Shown: positions 7,602 through 17,052 of the stretch, piece after piece | Layout: every line of letters begins with the position of its first letter | Position numbering within the stretch: the first letter of the stretch is position 1 | DNA from: an uncultured Propionibacteriaceae bacterium | GTDB lineage: Bacteria > Actinomycetota > Actinomycetes > Propionibacteriales > Propionibacteriaceae | Reading direction: 5' to 3' | DNA: 17,385 nt | Assembly (NCBI GenBank): GCA_937988865.1 | Contig: CALKHV010000181.1 | Coordinates: 1-17,385, forward strand | Made by a program: the position numbers and the translations under genes | The notes under the pieces: generated by a model | The model's database searches: none | Seen by the model: only the letters and a program-made list of their open reading frames with translations | What the model was told of the DNA's origin: nothing

Positions 7602-8569
7602 GAATCCTCCTTGGCTGCCTGGAGCAGAGCGCGGGTCGTGACGAGTCGGTCGTCCCAGAAGGACGCCCGTTCGGTCGAAGCCGTCACCCGGGCGAGGGAC
7701 GTCTCCGCGACGTAGACCTCCCCCACGTCGATGGCGCCCTGTCTCGCGACGAGGGGGTGCTGCGCCACGTCGTCCGTCAGCAGGGCCACCGTGTTGAGGC
7801 CGCAGTCGTAGGGCAGTTCGGGCAGGGCGGCAGCGAGGGCGAGACCCATCCGGATGCCAACGCTGGTCTCGAGCGCCGATGACACGACCACCGGCAGTCC
7901 CAGCGTCTCGGCCAGCCGCAGGCAGCGCCTGACACCCCCGAGGGGCTGCACCTTGAGCACGGCGATGTCTGCCGCCTCGAGTTCGGCGACGCGTTCCGGG
8001 TCGCCCGAGCGGCGGATCGACTCGTCGGCCGCGATGGGGACGCTGATCCCGCGACGAGCCAGGTCGCGGCGCAGGGTGGCGAGCTCCTCGACGCTCCGGC
8101 ACGGCTGTTCCGCGTATTCGAGGCCGAAACGCCCGAGCTGGCGCAACGCGTCCACCGCGGTCTCGACGTCCCAGGCGCCGTTGGCGTCGATGCGGACGCG
8201 TCCACCTCCGCCCAGTGCGTCGCGCACCGCCTCGACGCGGTCGAGGTCGTCCGAGAGGGTCTGACCGGGTTCGGCCACCTTGATCTTCGCCGTCCGGCAA
8301 CCGGACGCCGACGCCATCCGGTGCGCGGTCAGCGCGTCCACGGCCGGGATGGTGACGTTGACGCCGATTCGCGTCCGCACAGGGTCGGGGAAGCCGAACT
8401 CGGCGGCCTCGATGGCCGCGGCGAGCCAGGCGACCAGCTCGTCACCCGAGTAGTCGAGGAACGGGCTGAACTCGCCCCAGCCGGCGTCCCCTCGCAGGAG
8501 CACTCCTTCGCGGACGGTGATCCCGCGGAAGCGGGTGGTCATCGGGATCGACCAGGCGTGGACGCGCAT
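7598..8569 (-). CDS. menC: o-Succinylbenzoate synthase
   Basis: A 323-residue enolase-superfamily enzyme that dehydrates SHCHC to o-succinylbenzoate, between MenD (or MenH) and MenE. The catalytic lysine motif K95-x-K97 is in TAKIKVAE. The three metal ligands are Asp128 (RIDANGAW), Glu154 (YAEQP) and Asp182 (AADES), and the second catalytic lysine is Lys206 (AVLKVQP). Length fits actinobacterial MenC. ATG 8569 shares one base with the menA stop (TGATG), and the gene's own stop overlaps menD by 4 bp, so it is coupled on both sides. Its Shine-Dalgarno is poor, consistent with re-initiation after menA. Some MenC-like enolases also racemise N-acylamino acids, but the operon context argues for menaquinone. 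Confidence 0.93.
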   Translation of the reverse strand: MRVHAWSIPMTTRFRGITVREGVLLRGDAGWGEFSPFLDYSGDELVAWLAAAIEAAEFGFPDPVRTRIGVNVTIPAVDALTAHRMASASGCRTAKIKVAEPGQTLSDDLDRVEAVRDALGGGGRVRIDANGAWDVETAVDALRQLGRFGLEYAEQPCRSVEELATLRRDLARRGISVPIAADESIRRSGDPERVAELEAADIAVLKVQPLGGVRRCLRLAETLGLPVVVSSALETSVGIRMGLALAAALPELPYDCGLNTVALLTDDVAQHPLVARQGAIDVGEVYVAETSLARVTASTERASFWDDRLVTTRALLQAAKEDS

Positions 8570-9447
8570 CAGGCGCCGATCCAGATGCCGACGAGAAGTC
8601 CGAGCCCGCACGCCAGTTCGGCGAAGCCGGTGTGTTTGAGGACAGGGATCAGGGCCAGTCCGGACGCACCGCCCAGCACCGACCTGCTCGCCCCCACGGC
8701 GAAGACCAGCATCGCCAGGCCCAGCAGGGCCCACCACGTGGTGAGGGCGGCGACGCCCACGACGCACAGCACCGCGACAGCCACGAGGGCGACGTAGAAG
8801 TGACGCGTCCGGGCGTCGCCCAGGCGGGTGGCCAGCGTCCGCTTTCCCACGTGGACGTCGGTGTGGACGTCGCGCAGGTTGTTGGCGACGAGGAGCGCGC
8901 AGGCCAGCGAGCCGATGCCGACCGCCGCCAGGAGGGTCGCCCACGTGACCCGGTCGAGCATGACGTAGGTCGTGCCGCACACGGCGACGAGGCCGAAGAA
9001 GACGAAGACAAAGACCTCACCGAGACCCGCGTAGCCGTAGGGGTGCTCCCCGCCGGTGTAGAACCAGGCGGCGACGATGCACGCGACGCCCACGGCGAGC
9101 AGCCACCAGTGCTGCGTCGCCACGACGAGGGCCAACCCGGCCAGCGCCGCGACCCCGAAGGACGCGAAGGCCGCCGCCCTCACCTGACTCGGACGCGCCG
9201 CGCCCGACCCCACCAGTCTCATCGGCCCGACGCGCACCTCGTCGGTGCCGCGGATGCCGTCGGAGTAGTCGTTCGCGTAGTTGACACCGACCTGCAGCGC
9301 GAGGGCGACCACGAAGGCAAGCAGGGCCATCACGAGGTGGAACTGGCCCTCGGCCAACGCAGTGGCCGATCCCGCGAGCACCGGCGCGGCCGCGGCAGGC
9401 AGGGTGCGAGGGCGCGCCCCCTCGACCCAGTCAGACAACGTCGCCAT
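8569..9447 (-). CDS. menA: 1,4-Dihydroxy-2-naphthoate polyprenyltransferase
   Basis: A 292-residue integral membrane UbiA-superfamily enzyme that attaches the isoprenoid tail to 1,4-dihydroxy-2-naphthoate, giving demethylmenaquinone, the MenG substrate. The first diphosphate/Mg motif is N56-x3-D60-x2-D63 in VNYANDYSDG, followed by IRGTDE. The second is NNLRDVHTDVHVGKRTLA, with its Dx3D. About eight to nine hydrophobic segments alternate with these loops. ATG 9447 is supported by GGGGAG 5 nt upstream and by the family-typical N-terminus ending WVEGARPRTLPAA. The start lies inside the end of menE, with a 17-bp overlap at 9431-9447. Confidence 0.94.
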   Translation of the reverse strand: MATLSDWVEGARPRTLPAAAAPVLAGSATALAEGQFHLVMALLAFVVALALQVGVNYANDYSDGIRGTDEVRVGPMRLVGSGAARPSQVRAAAFASFGVAALAGLALVVATQHWWLLAVGVACIVAAWFYTGGEHPYGYAGLGEVFVFVFFGLVAVCGTTYVMLDRVTWATLLAAVGIGSLACALLVANNLRDVHTDVHVGKRTLATRLGDARTRHFYVALVAVAVLCVVGVAALTTWWALLGLAMLVFAVGASRSVLGGASGLALIPVLKHTGFAELACGLGLLVGIWIGA

Positions 9448-10567
9448 GCAAGCTCCCCAGATATCGCGCCAGTTCGGTCCGGTCGATCTTCCCAGACGAG
9501 GTGCGGGGCAGGCGCCCGACGCCCACGGCACGGCGCGGGAGGGCCGGGCGTCCGAGGGGGAGGTGGTCCCGCCACCACGTCAGGTCGCGGGTCGGTGACT
9601 CGGACGCCAGCGTCACGACGGCACCCCACTCGGCGTCCGGGACGCCGACCACCGCGGACGCCCCCAGCCCGTGGGCGGTGACGATCGCGTCCACAGCGCG
9701 CTGGACCTCGGCGAGGTCGACGTTGGTGCCGCCTGAGATGACGACCTCGTCGGTGCGTCCGAGGACGGTGAGGTGGCCTCCGTCGAGTCGTCCGCGGTCG
9801 TGGGTCAGCACCCCCAGCCCGGCGTGGGTCCCCGTGGGGTCGGGCACGAGCGTGGACGCGGTCAGATCCGGGCGCGCCAGATAGCCGGAGAAGACGGACG
9901 CTCCACCCAGCCAGACGCGTCCTCCATGGCCCACCGAGACCACCACCCCGTCGAGGGGCACGCCGTCGTACACACACCCGCCGCAGGTCTCGCTCATGCC
10001 GTAGGTCGTGACGACGTTGACGCCGGCGTCCCGGGCCCGCGACAGCAGGACCGGGTCGGCCGCGGCGCCGCCGAGGAGGACGGCATCCATCGAGGCCAGG
10101 GATGCGGTGACAAAGGGATCGTCGAGCGCGCGCACCAGTTGGGTGGGCACGATCGAGACGACATTGCGCCCGGACGCCGGGGCGAGATCAGCGAGGTCAC
10201 TCGCAGCGAATCGGGGTTCGAGGCCCGACACCCGGGCCCTGACAAGGACCATCAGTCCCGCCACATAATGGGCCGGGAGCGCGAGGTGCCAGGTGGCCGG
10301 GCCACCGAGCCGCTCCTGCGTCGCCCGCGCCGACGCGAGGAGGGCGTCGGTGGTGAGGATCACGGCCTTGGGCGTCCCCGTCGACCCGGACGTCGCCACC
10401 ACCACGGCCGCCCCGGGAACGTCGACCCGGTCGACCCCGGCGTACAGCGCGGCCGAGGCGGCGTCCGCCACCGGGGCGATCGCGAACCGACCTGCGAGCG
10501 CCTCGGGCAACAGCGCGAACACCTCGTCGGGACGACAGGTCCGCAGGGCCACTGACATTTCACGCAC
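9431..10567 (-). CDS. menE: o-Succinylbenzoate-CoA ligase
   Basis: This 378-residue acyl-adenylate-forming enzyme activates o-succinylbenzoate with ATP and CoA, ahead of MenB ring closure. Visible ANL motifs are the P-loop TSGSTGTPK, TYGMSETCGG, the hinge region VLGRTDEVVISGG and the C-terminal SSGKIDR with the catalytic Lys. It is short for the superfamily, as actinobacterial MenE often is, with a reduced N-terminal part before the P-loop. I place the start at GTG 10567 because TACGGT ends 6 nt upstream, the leaderless layout seen elsewhere in the window. ATG 10558 is in frame and equally possible, but it lacks a Shine-Dalgarno. It is the first gene of the operon and divergent from the GH13 gene. 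Confidence 0.92.
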   Translation of the reverse strand: MREMSVALRTCRPDEVFALLPEALAGRFAIAPVADAASAALYAGVDRVDVPGAAVVVATSGSTGTPKAVILTTDALLASARATQERLGGPATWHLALPAHYVAGLMVLVRARVSGLEPRFAASDLADLAPASGRNVVSIVPTQLVRALDDPFVTASLASMDAVLLGGAAADPVLLSRARDAGVNVVTTYGMSETCGGCVYDGVPLDGVVVSVGHGGRVWLGGASVFSGYLARPDLTASTLVPDPTGTHAGLGVLTHDRGRLDGGHLTVLGRTDEVVISGGTNVDLAEVQRAVDAIVTAHGLGASAVVGVPDAEWGAVVTLASESPTRDLTWWRDHLPLGRPALPRRAVGVGRLPRTSSGKIDRTELARYLGSLHGDVV

Positions 10568-10573
10568 CTGCCC

Positions 10574-10579
10574 ACCGTA
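10574..10579 (-). promoter_or_regulatory. Candidate -10 box for leaderless menE operon
   Basis: TACGGT on the minus strand ends 6 nt before GTG 10567. It stands back to back with the plus-strand box at 10588-10593, with 8 bp between them. No -35 match is evident on this side. Confidence 0.42.
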
Positions 10580-10587
10580 GCCACAGG

Positions 10588-10593
10588 TAGTGT
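10588..10593 (+). promoter_or_regulatory. Candidate -10 box for leaderless GH13 gene
   Basis: TAGTGT ends 8 nt before GTG 10602. The earlier in-frame GTG at 10590 would overlap this box, which favours the later start. No Shine-Dalgarno precedes either GTG. Confidence 0.45.
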
Positions 10594-10601
10594 GGGACGC
10601 C

Positions 10602-12455
10602 GTGACCTCCACCCCGCACCTGCTCGACCTCCCCCACGCCGACGGATCGCCGGCCTACGTGTCGACCCAGCACCCGGCACTCGGCGAGATCGTCGAATTG
10701 CGAGTCTGGGTGCCGCGGGGGTTCCCCGCGTCCCGGGTCTTCGTACGCCACACCCCTGACGGCGAGGGGACGCTGGTCGAGGCCGTGATCACCTCCGCCA
10801 CCGGGCGCGGCACCTGGTGGGCCGCGGACGTCGAGATGGTCAACCCGGTCCTGTCCTACCGCTGGTTGTTCCACGGCGGGCCGACCGGCTACGCGTGGCT
10901 CAACGGCACCGGCGTCCATCACCGCGACGTACCGGACGCCGCCAACTTCCGCCTCACCACCCACCCCGCTCCCCCGGACTGGTCGCGCGACGCCGTGGTC
11001 TACCAGATCTTCCCCGACCGCTTCGCGCGCTCCGCCGCCGCCGATGACCGCGTCCCTCCGAGTTGGGCGCAACCCCAAGCCTGGGACGCGATCCCCGTCC
11101 ACCCGAAGACCGGGCTGAAGCTCTACGGCGGCGACCTCGACGGGATCGTCGAGCACCTCGACCACATCGCGTCCGCCGGGTTCACCGCGATCTACCTGAC
11201 GCCCTTCTTCCCCGCCGGGTCGACCCACCGTTACGACGCCACGAGCTTCGACCACGTCGACGACCTCCTCGGCGGGGACGACGCACTGGTCAGACTCGTC
11301 CGGGCGTGCCACGACCGGGGCATCCACGTCGTGGGCGACTTCACGACCAATCACACGGGCAGCACCCACGAGTGGTTCCGTGCGGCGCAGGCGAGCCCCA
11401 CTGCCCCCGAGCGTGACTTCTACTTCTTCGACGCCGATGGCCGCTACGGCGCGTGGCTGGGGGTGACGAGCCTCCCCAAGCTCAACCATGCGTCCACCGA
11501 ATTGCGACGTCGCCTCTTCGACGGGCCGACCAGCGCAGTCGGACGCTGGCTCGTCGAGCCCTTCAACCTCGACGGCTGGCGCGTCGACGTCGCCAACATG
11601 ACCGGCCGCTACCGCGACCAGGATCTCTACCACGACGTCGCCCGCGAGATGCGTCGGACGCTCGACGACATCGGCGACAAACTCCTGGTCGGGGAGCACT
11701 TCCACGACTCGTTCGGCGACATCGAGGGCGACGGGTGGCACGGCCTGATGAACTACGGGGCGTTCACGCGTCCGCTGTGGAGTTGGCTGCGGGGCACGCA
11801 CGCCGGCGCGAACTTCATGGGCAACGCCAATGTGGTGCCACCTTTGGGCGGCGCGGACGTCGTGGCGACGATGCGCGACTTCGCGTCCGGGATGAGTTGG
11901 GTGTCGCTCACGCACTCACTCAACCTGGCCGGGAGCCACGACACGTCCCGCATCCTCTCGCTGGTCGGTGGCGACATCGGACGCGTGAAGGCCGCGGCCG
12001 GGCTCGTGAACACCATGCCCGGTATCCCGATGGTCACCTACGGCGACGAGATCGGCATGGCCGGCGACTACGGCGAGAACGGACGCCGGACGATGCCCTG
12101 GGACGATCCGACCCGCTGGAACGCCGACCTGCTCGCGCACTACACCGCGCTGGCTGCCGTCAGGCGGGAACACCCGTCCCTGCGGACGGGGTCGATGCGC
12201 TGGGTGCTCGCCACCGACGACGTGATCGCGTTCGTCCGCACCTCCGGGACCGACTCCTGCCTGGTGGTCGCGACCCGCGCGTCCGCCTCCTTCGACCTGG
12301 TGACCGACCAGTTGCCGGGCGTCGAGCATGGAACGGCGGTCATCGGCGAGGGGGTGGTCGCCTCGTTCGGACGCGTCGCATTCCACGCGTCCACGGCCGG
12401 GGTCACGATCTGGTCCTGGACCCTCCCCCAGGACGTGGCCACGTCGGACGCATGA
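10602..12455 (+). CDS. GH13 alpha-glucosidase / neopullulanase-type amylase
   Basis: A 617-residue cytoplasmic glycoside hydrolase of family 13 that cleaves alpha-glucosidic bonds in maltodextrin-type substrates. An N-terminal beta-sandwich-like domain (about 1-125) precedes the (beta/alpha)8 barrel, which opens with VVYQIFPDRF. Conserved regions are GDFTTNHTG (region I), GWRVDVA with nucleophile Asp329, GEHF with acid/base Glu365, and AGSHDTSR with Asp447. All three catalytic carboxylates are present. A short C-terminal beta domain follows the barrel. No signal peptide is seen, so it probably acts on imported maltodextrins. The exact specificity (alpha-glucosidase, cyclomaltodextrinase or neopullulanase) cannot be read from the sequence. 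It is transcribed away from menE. Confidence 0.9.
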   Translation: MTSTPHLLDLPHADGSPAYVSTQHPALGEIVELRVWVPRGFPASRVFVRHTPDGEGTLVEAVITSATGRGTWWAADVEMVNPVLSYRWLFHGGPTGYAWLNGTGVHHRDVPDAANFRLTTHPAPPDWSRDAVVYQIFPDRFARSAAADDRVPPSWAQPQAWDAIPVHPKTGLKLYGGDLDGIVEHLDHIASAGFTAIYLTPFFPAGSTHRYDATSFDHVDDLLGGDDALVRLVRACHDRGIHVVGDFTTNHTGSTHEWFRAAQASPTAPERDFYFFDADGRYGAWLGVTSLPKLNHASTELRRRLFDGPTSAVGRWLVEPFNLDGWRVDVANMTGRYRDQDLYHDVAREMRRTLDDIGDKLLVGEHFHDSFGDIEGDGWHGLMNYGAFTRPLWSWLRGTHAGANFMGNANVVPPLGGADVVATMRDFASGMSWVSLTHSLNLAGSHDTSRILSLVGGDIGRVKAAAGLVNTMPGIPMVTYGDEIGMAGDYGENGRRTMPWDDPTRWNADLLAHYTALAAVRREHPSLRTGSMRWVLATDDVIAFVRTSGTDSCLVVATRASASFDLVTDQLPGVEHGTAVIGEGVVASFGRVAFHASTAGVTIWSWTLPQDVATSDA

Positions 12456-12467
12456 GGCCCCTGTCCG

Positions 12468-12473
12468 TATCCT
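12468..12473 (+). promoter_or_regulatory. Candidate -10 box for leaderless small membrane gene
   Basis: TATCCT ends 6 nt before ATG 12480. It lies in the 24-bp gap after the GH13 stop and there is no Shine-Dalgarno. Read-through from the GH13 gene is also possible. Confidence 0.45.
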
Positions 12474-12479
12474 TACCGC

Positions 12480-12725
12480 ATGGGACGCGTGATCTTGGTG
12501 ATCGTGATCCTCAGCATGAGCATCTACGCCGTGACTGAGGTGGCACAGAGCGAGCGCTTCCGCGTCCGGTCGATGCCGAAGTGGATGTGGGCGCTGGCTG
12601 TCATCTTCATCCCCGTGGCCGGGCCCTTGTTCTGGTTCGTCTTCGGCCGTCCGGTGGCCGACCGGCCGATCCAGCGCGACATTCCCCCGGACGACGACCC
12701 CGACTTCCTTCGCAAGCTGCGCTGA
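12480..12725 (+). CDS. Small membrane protein, PLD-nuclease N-terminal (PLDc_N) type
   Basis: An 81-residue protein with two hydrophobic segments, about residues 3-20 and 37-54, joined by a short polar loop. The second segment reads WMWALAVIFIPVAGPLFWFVFGRP, with the Pro-x2-Gly-x2-(F/Y)W pattern seen in PLDc_N domains and in small actinobacterial membrane proteins of that family. The C-terminus is acidic (PDDDPDF) and then basic. No catalytic domain follows, so this is the free-standing form; its function is not known. The start at ATG 12480 rests on the TATCCT box just upstream. Confidence 0.75.
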   Translation: MGRVILVIVILSMSIYAVTEVAQSERFRVRSMPKWMWALAVIFIPVAGPLFWFVFGRPVADRPIQRDIPPDDDPDFLRKLR

Positions 12726-12754
12726 GCTCGGTCCAGCGTCCAAATGGTGAACCG

Positions 12755-12783
12755 TTGCCATTTCGTTATGTGAGGCATATAGT
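12755..12783 (+). promoter_or_regulatory. Promoter of the marR-MFS operon
   Basis: TTGCCA (12755-12760) and TATAGT (12778-12783) are separated by 17 bp. This is the best sigma-70-type promoter in the window and sits in a local AT-rich patch. The predicted transcription start is near 12790, inside the palindrome, leaving a leader of about 34 nt before GTG 12824. Confidence 0.7.
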
Positions 12784-12800
12784 TACTCACGGTAAGTAAC
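12782..12800. promoter_or_regulatory. Operator-like palindrome overlapping -10 and start of transcription
   Basis: GTTACTCACGGTAAGTAAC is a 19-bp dyad in which 8 of 9 base pairs match around a central G. It overlaps the last two bases of the -10 box and the predicted +1. Size and symmetry suit a MarR dimer, so autorepression of the operon that follows is likely. Confidence 0.65.
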
Positions 12801-12823
12801 CTTTCTCGTGTCTGGATCCCCAC

Positions 12824-13246
12824 GTGCTCGACCGCCTCCACGGCCCCCTCGCCTATGAACTGCGCATGGCCTGCATGCGCCTCACCCGCCGCGTCCGCTA
12901 CGACACCTCGACGCTCGCCCCGCACTTCCTCGCCGCCCTCTCCGCGGTCCAGCGGGGGGACGCCAGCACCGCCGCCGACCTCGCGTCCCTCGAACGCGTC
13001 AGCGCGCCGAGCATGTCGCGCACCGTCCGAGAGCTCGAGGAGCGCGGGCTCATGACCCGCACCCAGGGCACCGACGACAAGCGCTGTCAGATCCTGGCGC
13101 TCACACCATCGGGGGTTGACGCCGTCGACGAGGGACGCCGGGTGCGCGACCAGTGGATGCTCGACCACCTCAGCGACTGCACACCGGAGGAACTCGACAC
13201 CCTCGAACGCGCCACCGTCATCATCAATCGGCTGGTGGAGCGATGA
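12824..13246 (+). CDS. MarR-family transcriptional regulator
   Basis: A 140-residue winged-helix regulator. A dimerising N-terminal helix is followed by the recognition part (TAADLASLERVSAPSMSRTVRELEERGL, about residues 48-75). The wing has the family's TQGTDDKRCQILALTPSG pattern (about 79-96), including the conserved Asp-Asp-Lys-Arg. C-terminal helices complete the dimer interface. GTG 12824 gives the usual N-terminal length; no strong Shine-Dalgarno is seen. The stop overlaps the exporter start as ATGA (13243-13246), so regulator and pump form one operon. It probably binds the palindrome at 12782-12800 and releases it when a small ligand is present; the ligand is unknown. Confidence 0.9.
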   Translation: MLDRLHGPLAYELRMACMRLTRRVRYDTSTLAPHFLAALSAVQRGDASTAADLASLERVSAPSMSRTVRELEERGLMTRTQGTDDKRCQILALTPSGVDAVDEGRRVRDQWMLDHLSDCTPEELDTLERATVIINRLVER

Positions 13247-14535
13247 GCACGACCTTCGCGTCCCTGTCGATCCCGAACTACCGCACCTACTTCATCGGGT
13301 TCACCATCTCGAACATCGCCCAGTGGATGGCGCGCACCGCCCAGTCGTGGCTCGTGCTGGTGACCTTGACGCACGGGAACGCGTCTGCGCTCGGCTACCT
13401 GACGGCCCTCAACTTCCTCCCCGCCCTGCTCCTTGCCCCCTGGGCGGGGACGATTGCCGACCGCTTCCCGAAGCGCAGGATCATGACCACGGCGCAGGTG
13501 GTGCTCGGCATCGACGCAGCCCTCCTCGCGACGCTGGTGCTGACCGGCCACGTCCAGCTGTGGCACGTCTTCGCCATCGCCCTGATGGACGGCGTCGCCG
13601 GGGCCTTCGACGGGCCCGCGCGTCAGGCGTTCGTGTCCGAGGTCGTGCCCCTGCGCTCCCTGTCCAACGCGATCTCGCTCAACTCGGCGTCCTTCAACTC
13701 CGCGCGCCTGCTGGGGCCGGGGATCGCAGGCGTCCTGATCGCGTTCTTCGGCACCGGCGTCGTGCTCGCGATCAACGTGTTCTCGTTCGTCTCGCTGATC
13801 GTCGCCCTCGCCCTGCTGAAGGCCGACCAACTCCACCCCGCTCCACCGGCTCGTGGACGCGGACAGTTGAAGGAAGGGCTGCGGTACGTCCGGGGGCGGC
13901 CCGACCTCATGATGCTGCTCGGCATCGCGTTCATGATGGGCAGCTTCGGCTTCAACTTCGCCATCTCCAACGCGGTGATGGCGACCCAGGCCTTCCACAA
14001 GGGGCCGGGCGAGTACGGCGCGCTGGGTTCGTTCATGGGGCTGGGTGCGCTCACCGCCTCGATCCTCGCGGCCCGGCGCCCGCGACCCCGGTTGCGTTAC
14101 GTGCTGGGGGCGCTCGCAGGGTTCACCGTGGCGATGATGTTCTCGACCGTCGCGCCGACCTTCTGGGTGTTCGCCCTGCTGCAGATCCCCGTCGGGCTGG
14201 CCGCGATCACCGTGATGGTGACGGGGAACACCCTGGTCCAGACGTCCATCAGCCCCGAGATGCGCGGACGCGTGATGAGCCTGTGGGGCGCTGTGCTGCT
14301 GGGCGGGACACCCTTCGTCTCACCCGTCGTCGGCTGGATCGGTGACACGTTCGGCCCTCGCTGGACCGTGTTCTTCCAGGGGGCCTCCGTCGGCCTCACG
14401 TTCCTCGTCGTCACGTCGCTGATCATGCGCAGTGACGGGCTCCGCGTCCGGTTCGACACCACCCGCCGCGCGCCCCGGCTGCGGATCGTGCGTCCCGGCA
14501 TGGTCACCATCGACGTCGCGGAGCCCGCGCGTTGA
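13243..14535 (+). CDS. MFS exporter (EntS/MFS_3-like)
   Basis: A 430-residue major facilitator transporter with about twelve hydrophobic segments in two halves. It carries the loop 2-3 signature variant AGTIADRFPKRRIM and a matching GDTFGPRW stretch in the second half. The run FDGPARQAFVSEVVP, followed by LRSLSNAISLNSASFNSARLLGP, is characteristic of the EntS-like/MFS_3 group of drug and siderophore exporters. The C-terminal tail of about 30 residues is basic. A GGTGGAG Shine-Dalgarno precedes the ATG, which also overlaps the marR stop by 4 bp. Export of a toxic compound sensed by the MarR protein is the natural inference; the substrate cannot be read. It ends tail to tail with the SRPBCC gene, with one base between the stops. 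Confidence 0.88.
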   Translation: MSTTFASLSIPNYRTYFIGFTISNIAQWMARTAQSWLVLVTLTHGNASALGYLTALNFLPALLLAPWAGTIADRFPKRRIMTTAQVVLGIDAALLATLVLTGHVQLWHVFAIALMDGVAGAFDGPARQAFVSEVVPLRSLSNAISLNSASFNSARLLGPGIAGVLIAFFGTGVVLAINVFSFVSLIVALALLKADQLHPAPPARGRGQLKEGLRYVRGRPDLMMLLGIAFMMGSFGFNFAISNAVMATQAFHKGPGEYGALGSFMGLGALTASILAARRPRPRLRYVLGALAGFTVAMMFSTVAPTFWVFALLQIPVGLAAITVMVTGNTLVQTSISPEMRGRVMSLWGAVLLGGTPFVSPVVGWIGDTFGPRWTVFFQGASVGLTFLVVTSLIMRSDGLRVRFDTTRRAPRLRIVRPGMVTIDVAEPAR

Positions 14536-14536
14536 G

Positions 14537-14986
14537 TCAGTGAATCCCGGACGCGAGGATCCTTCGCAGTCCCGACGAGTAGGCCGCGCGTCCGACGAAT
14601 CCCACGACTGGATCGAGCACGTCAGGCAGCCACCCGACAGTGAGGTGCTGGCGCCACTCGACCAGCGAGCCGATCGCGAGGGGCGTGACCGTCCACGCGA
14701 CGTCACCTCCGATGACGCGTCCCTCCTTGCGGACCTCCGTGACGCCGGACTCGTCGCCCGGCTCGTCACCCGCCGGTGGACGCAGTGCCACCACGACCAT
14801 CACGTCGTCGAAACCGACCCGCCGGACGCCGGTGCGGGCGACGAACCGCTGGCCGACGCGGGGACTGCCCTCGTGCCGCAGGGTCGTCAGGGGGATGGCC
14901 GCGCTGTGGGCGTCCCAGTCGGTGAGGGTGGCGAAGCACCGCGTGGCGGGCAGCGTCGTCGTCATGCGGATCGTGAAGTCGGCCAT
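14537..14986 (-). CDS. SRPBCC (START-like) superfamily protein
   Basis: A 149-residue protein with the look of a polyketide-cyclase/START-like fold. It opens FTIRMTTTLPATRCFATLTDWDAHSAAIPLT, followed by a predicted set of strands and the pattern VAWTVTPLAIGSLVEWRQHLTV. A C-terminal helix ends the domain. Such proteins bind hydrophobic ligands in a cavity; no enzymatic residues can be assigned. ATG 14986 is decided by AAGGGG 7 nt upstream; an in-frame ATG at 15019 would add 11 residues. The aldo/keto reductase lies upstream on the same strand with a 122-bp gap, so co-transcription is possible but unproven. Confidence 0.75.
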   Translation of the reverse strand: MADFTIRMTTTLPATRCFATLTDWDAHSAAIPLTTLRHEGSPRVGQRFVARTGVRRVGFDDVMVVVALRPPAGDEPGDESGVTEVRKEGRVIGGDVAWTVTPLAIGSLVEWRQHLTVGWLPDVLDPVVGFVGRAAYSSGLRRILASGIH

Positions 14987-15108
14987 GTGTTCGCCCCTTG
15001 TCCGGTTGCTCCCCAGCATGGCGCAACAACGGCTGAACCTGAGTCAGTGGGTGCTGTCACGGTCGATTCTCGGCGCCCCCCGGCACGGTTCAGTCACGGC
15101 ACACGTCC

Positions 15109-16947
<1,839 letters not shown>

Positions 16948-17052
16948 TCGACGCCCGCCCATCGTGCACCCTTGTGCCGTTCGCTCGGGATGCTCGCGCA
17001 CGTTCGCCGCGCAGCCTTCCCCGCGACCCGCACCGGTGGTTGACTTGGCCTC

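Noticed and set aside
17040..17052. Promoter TTGACT directly before dhaK
   Set aside because: A -35 hexamer ending 7 nt before the ATG leaves no room for a -10 box, and TGACTT is a poor -10 match for a leaderless start.
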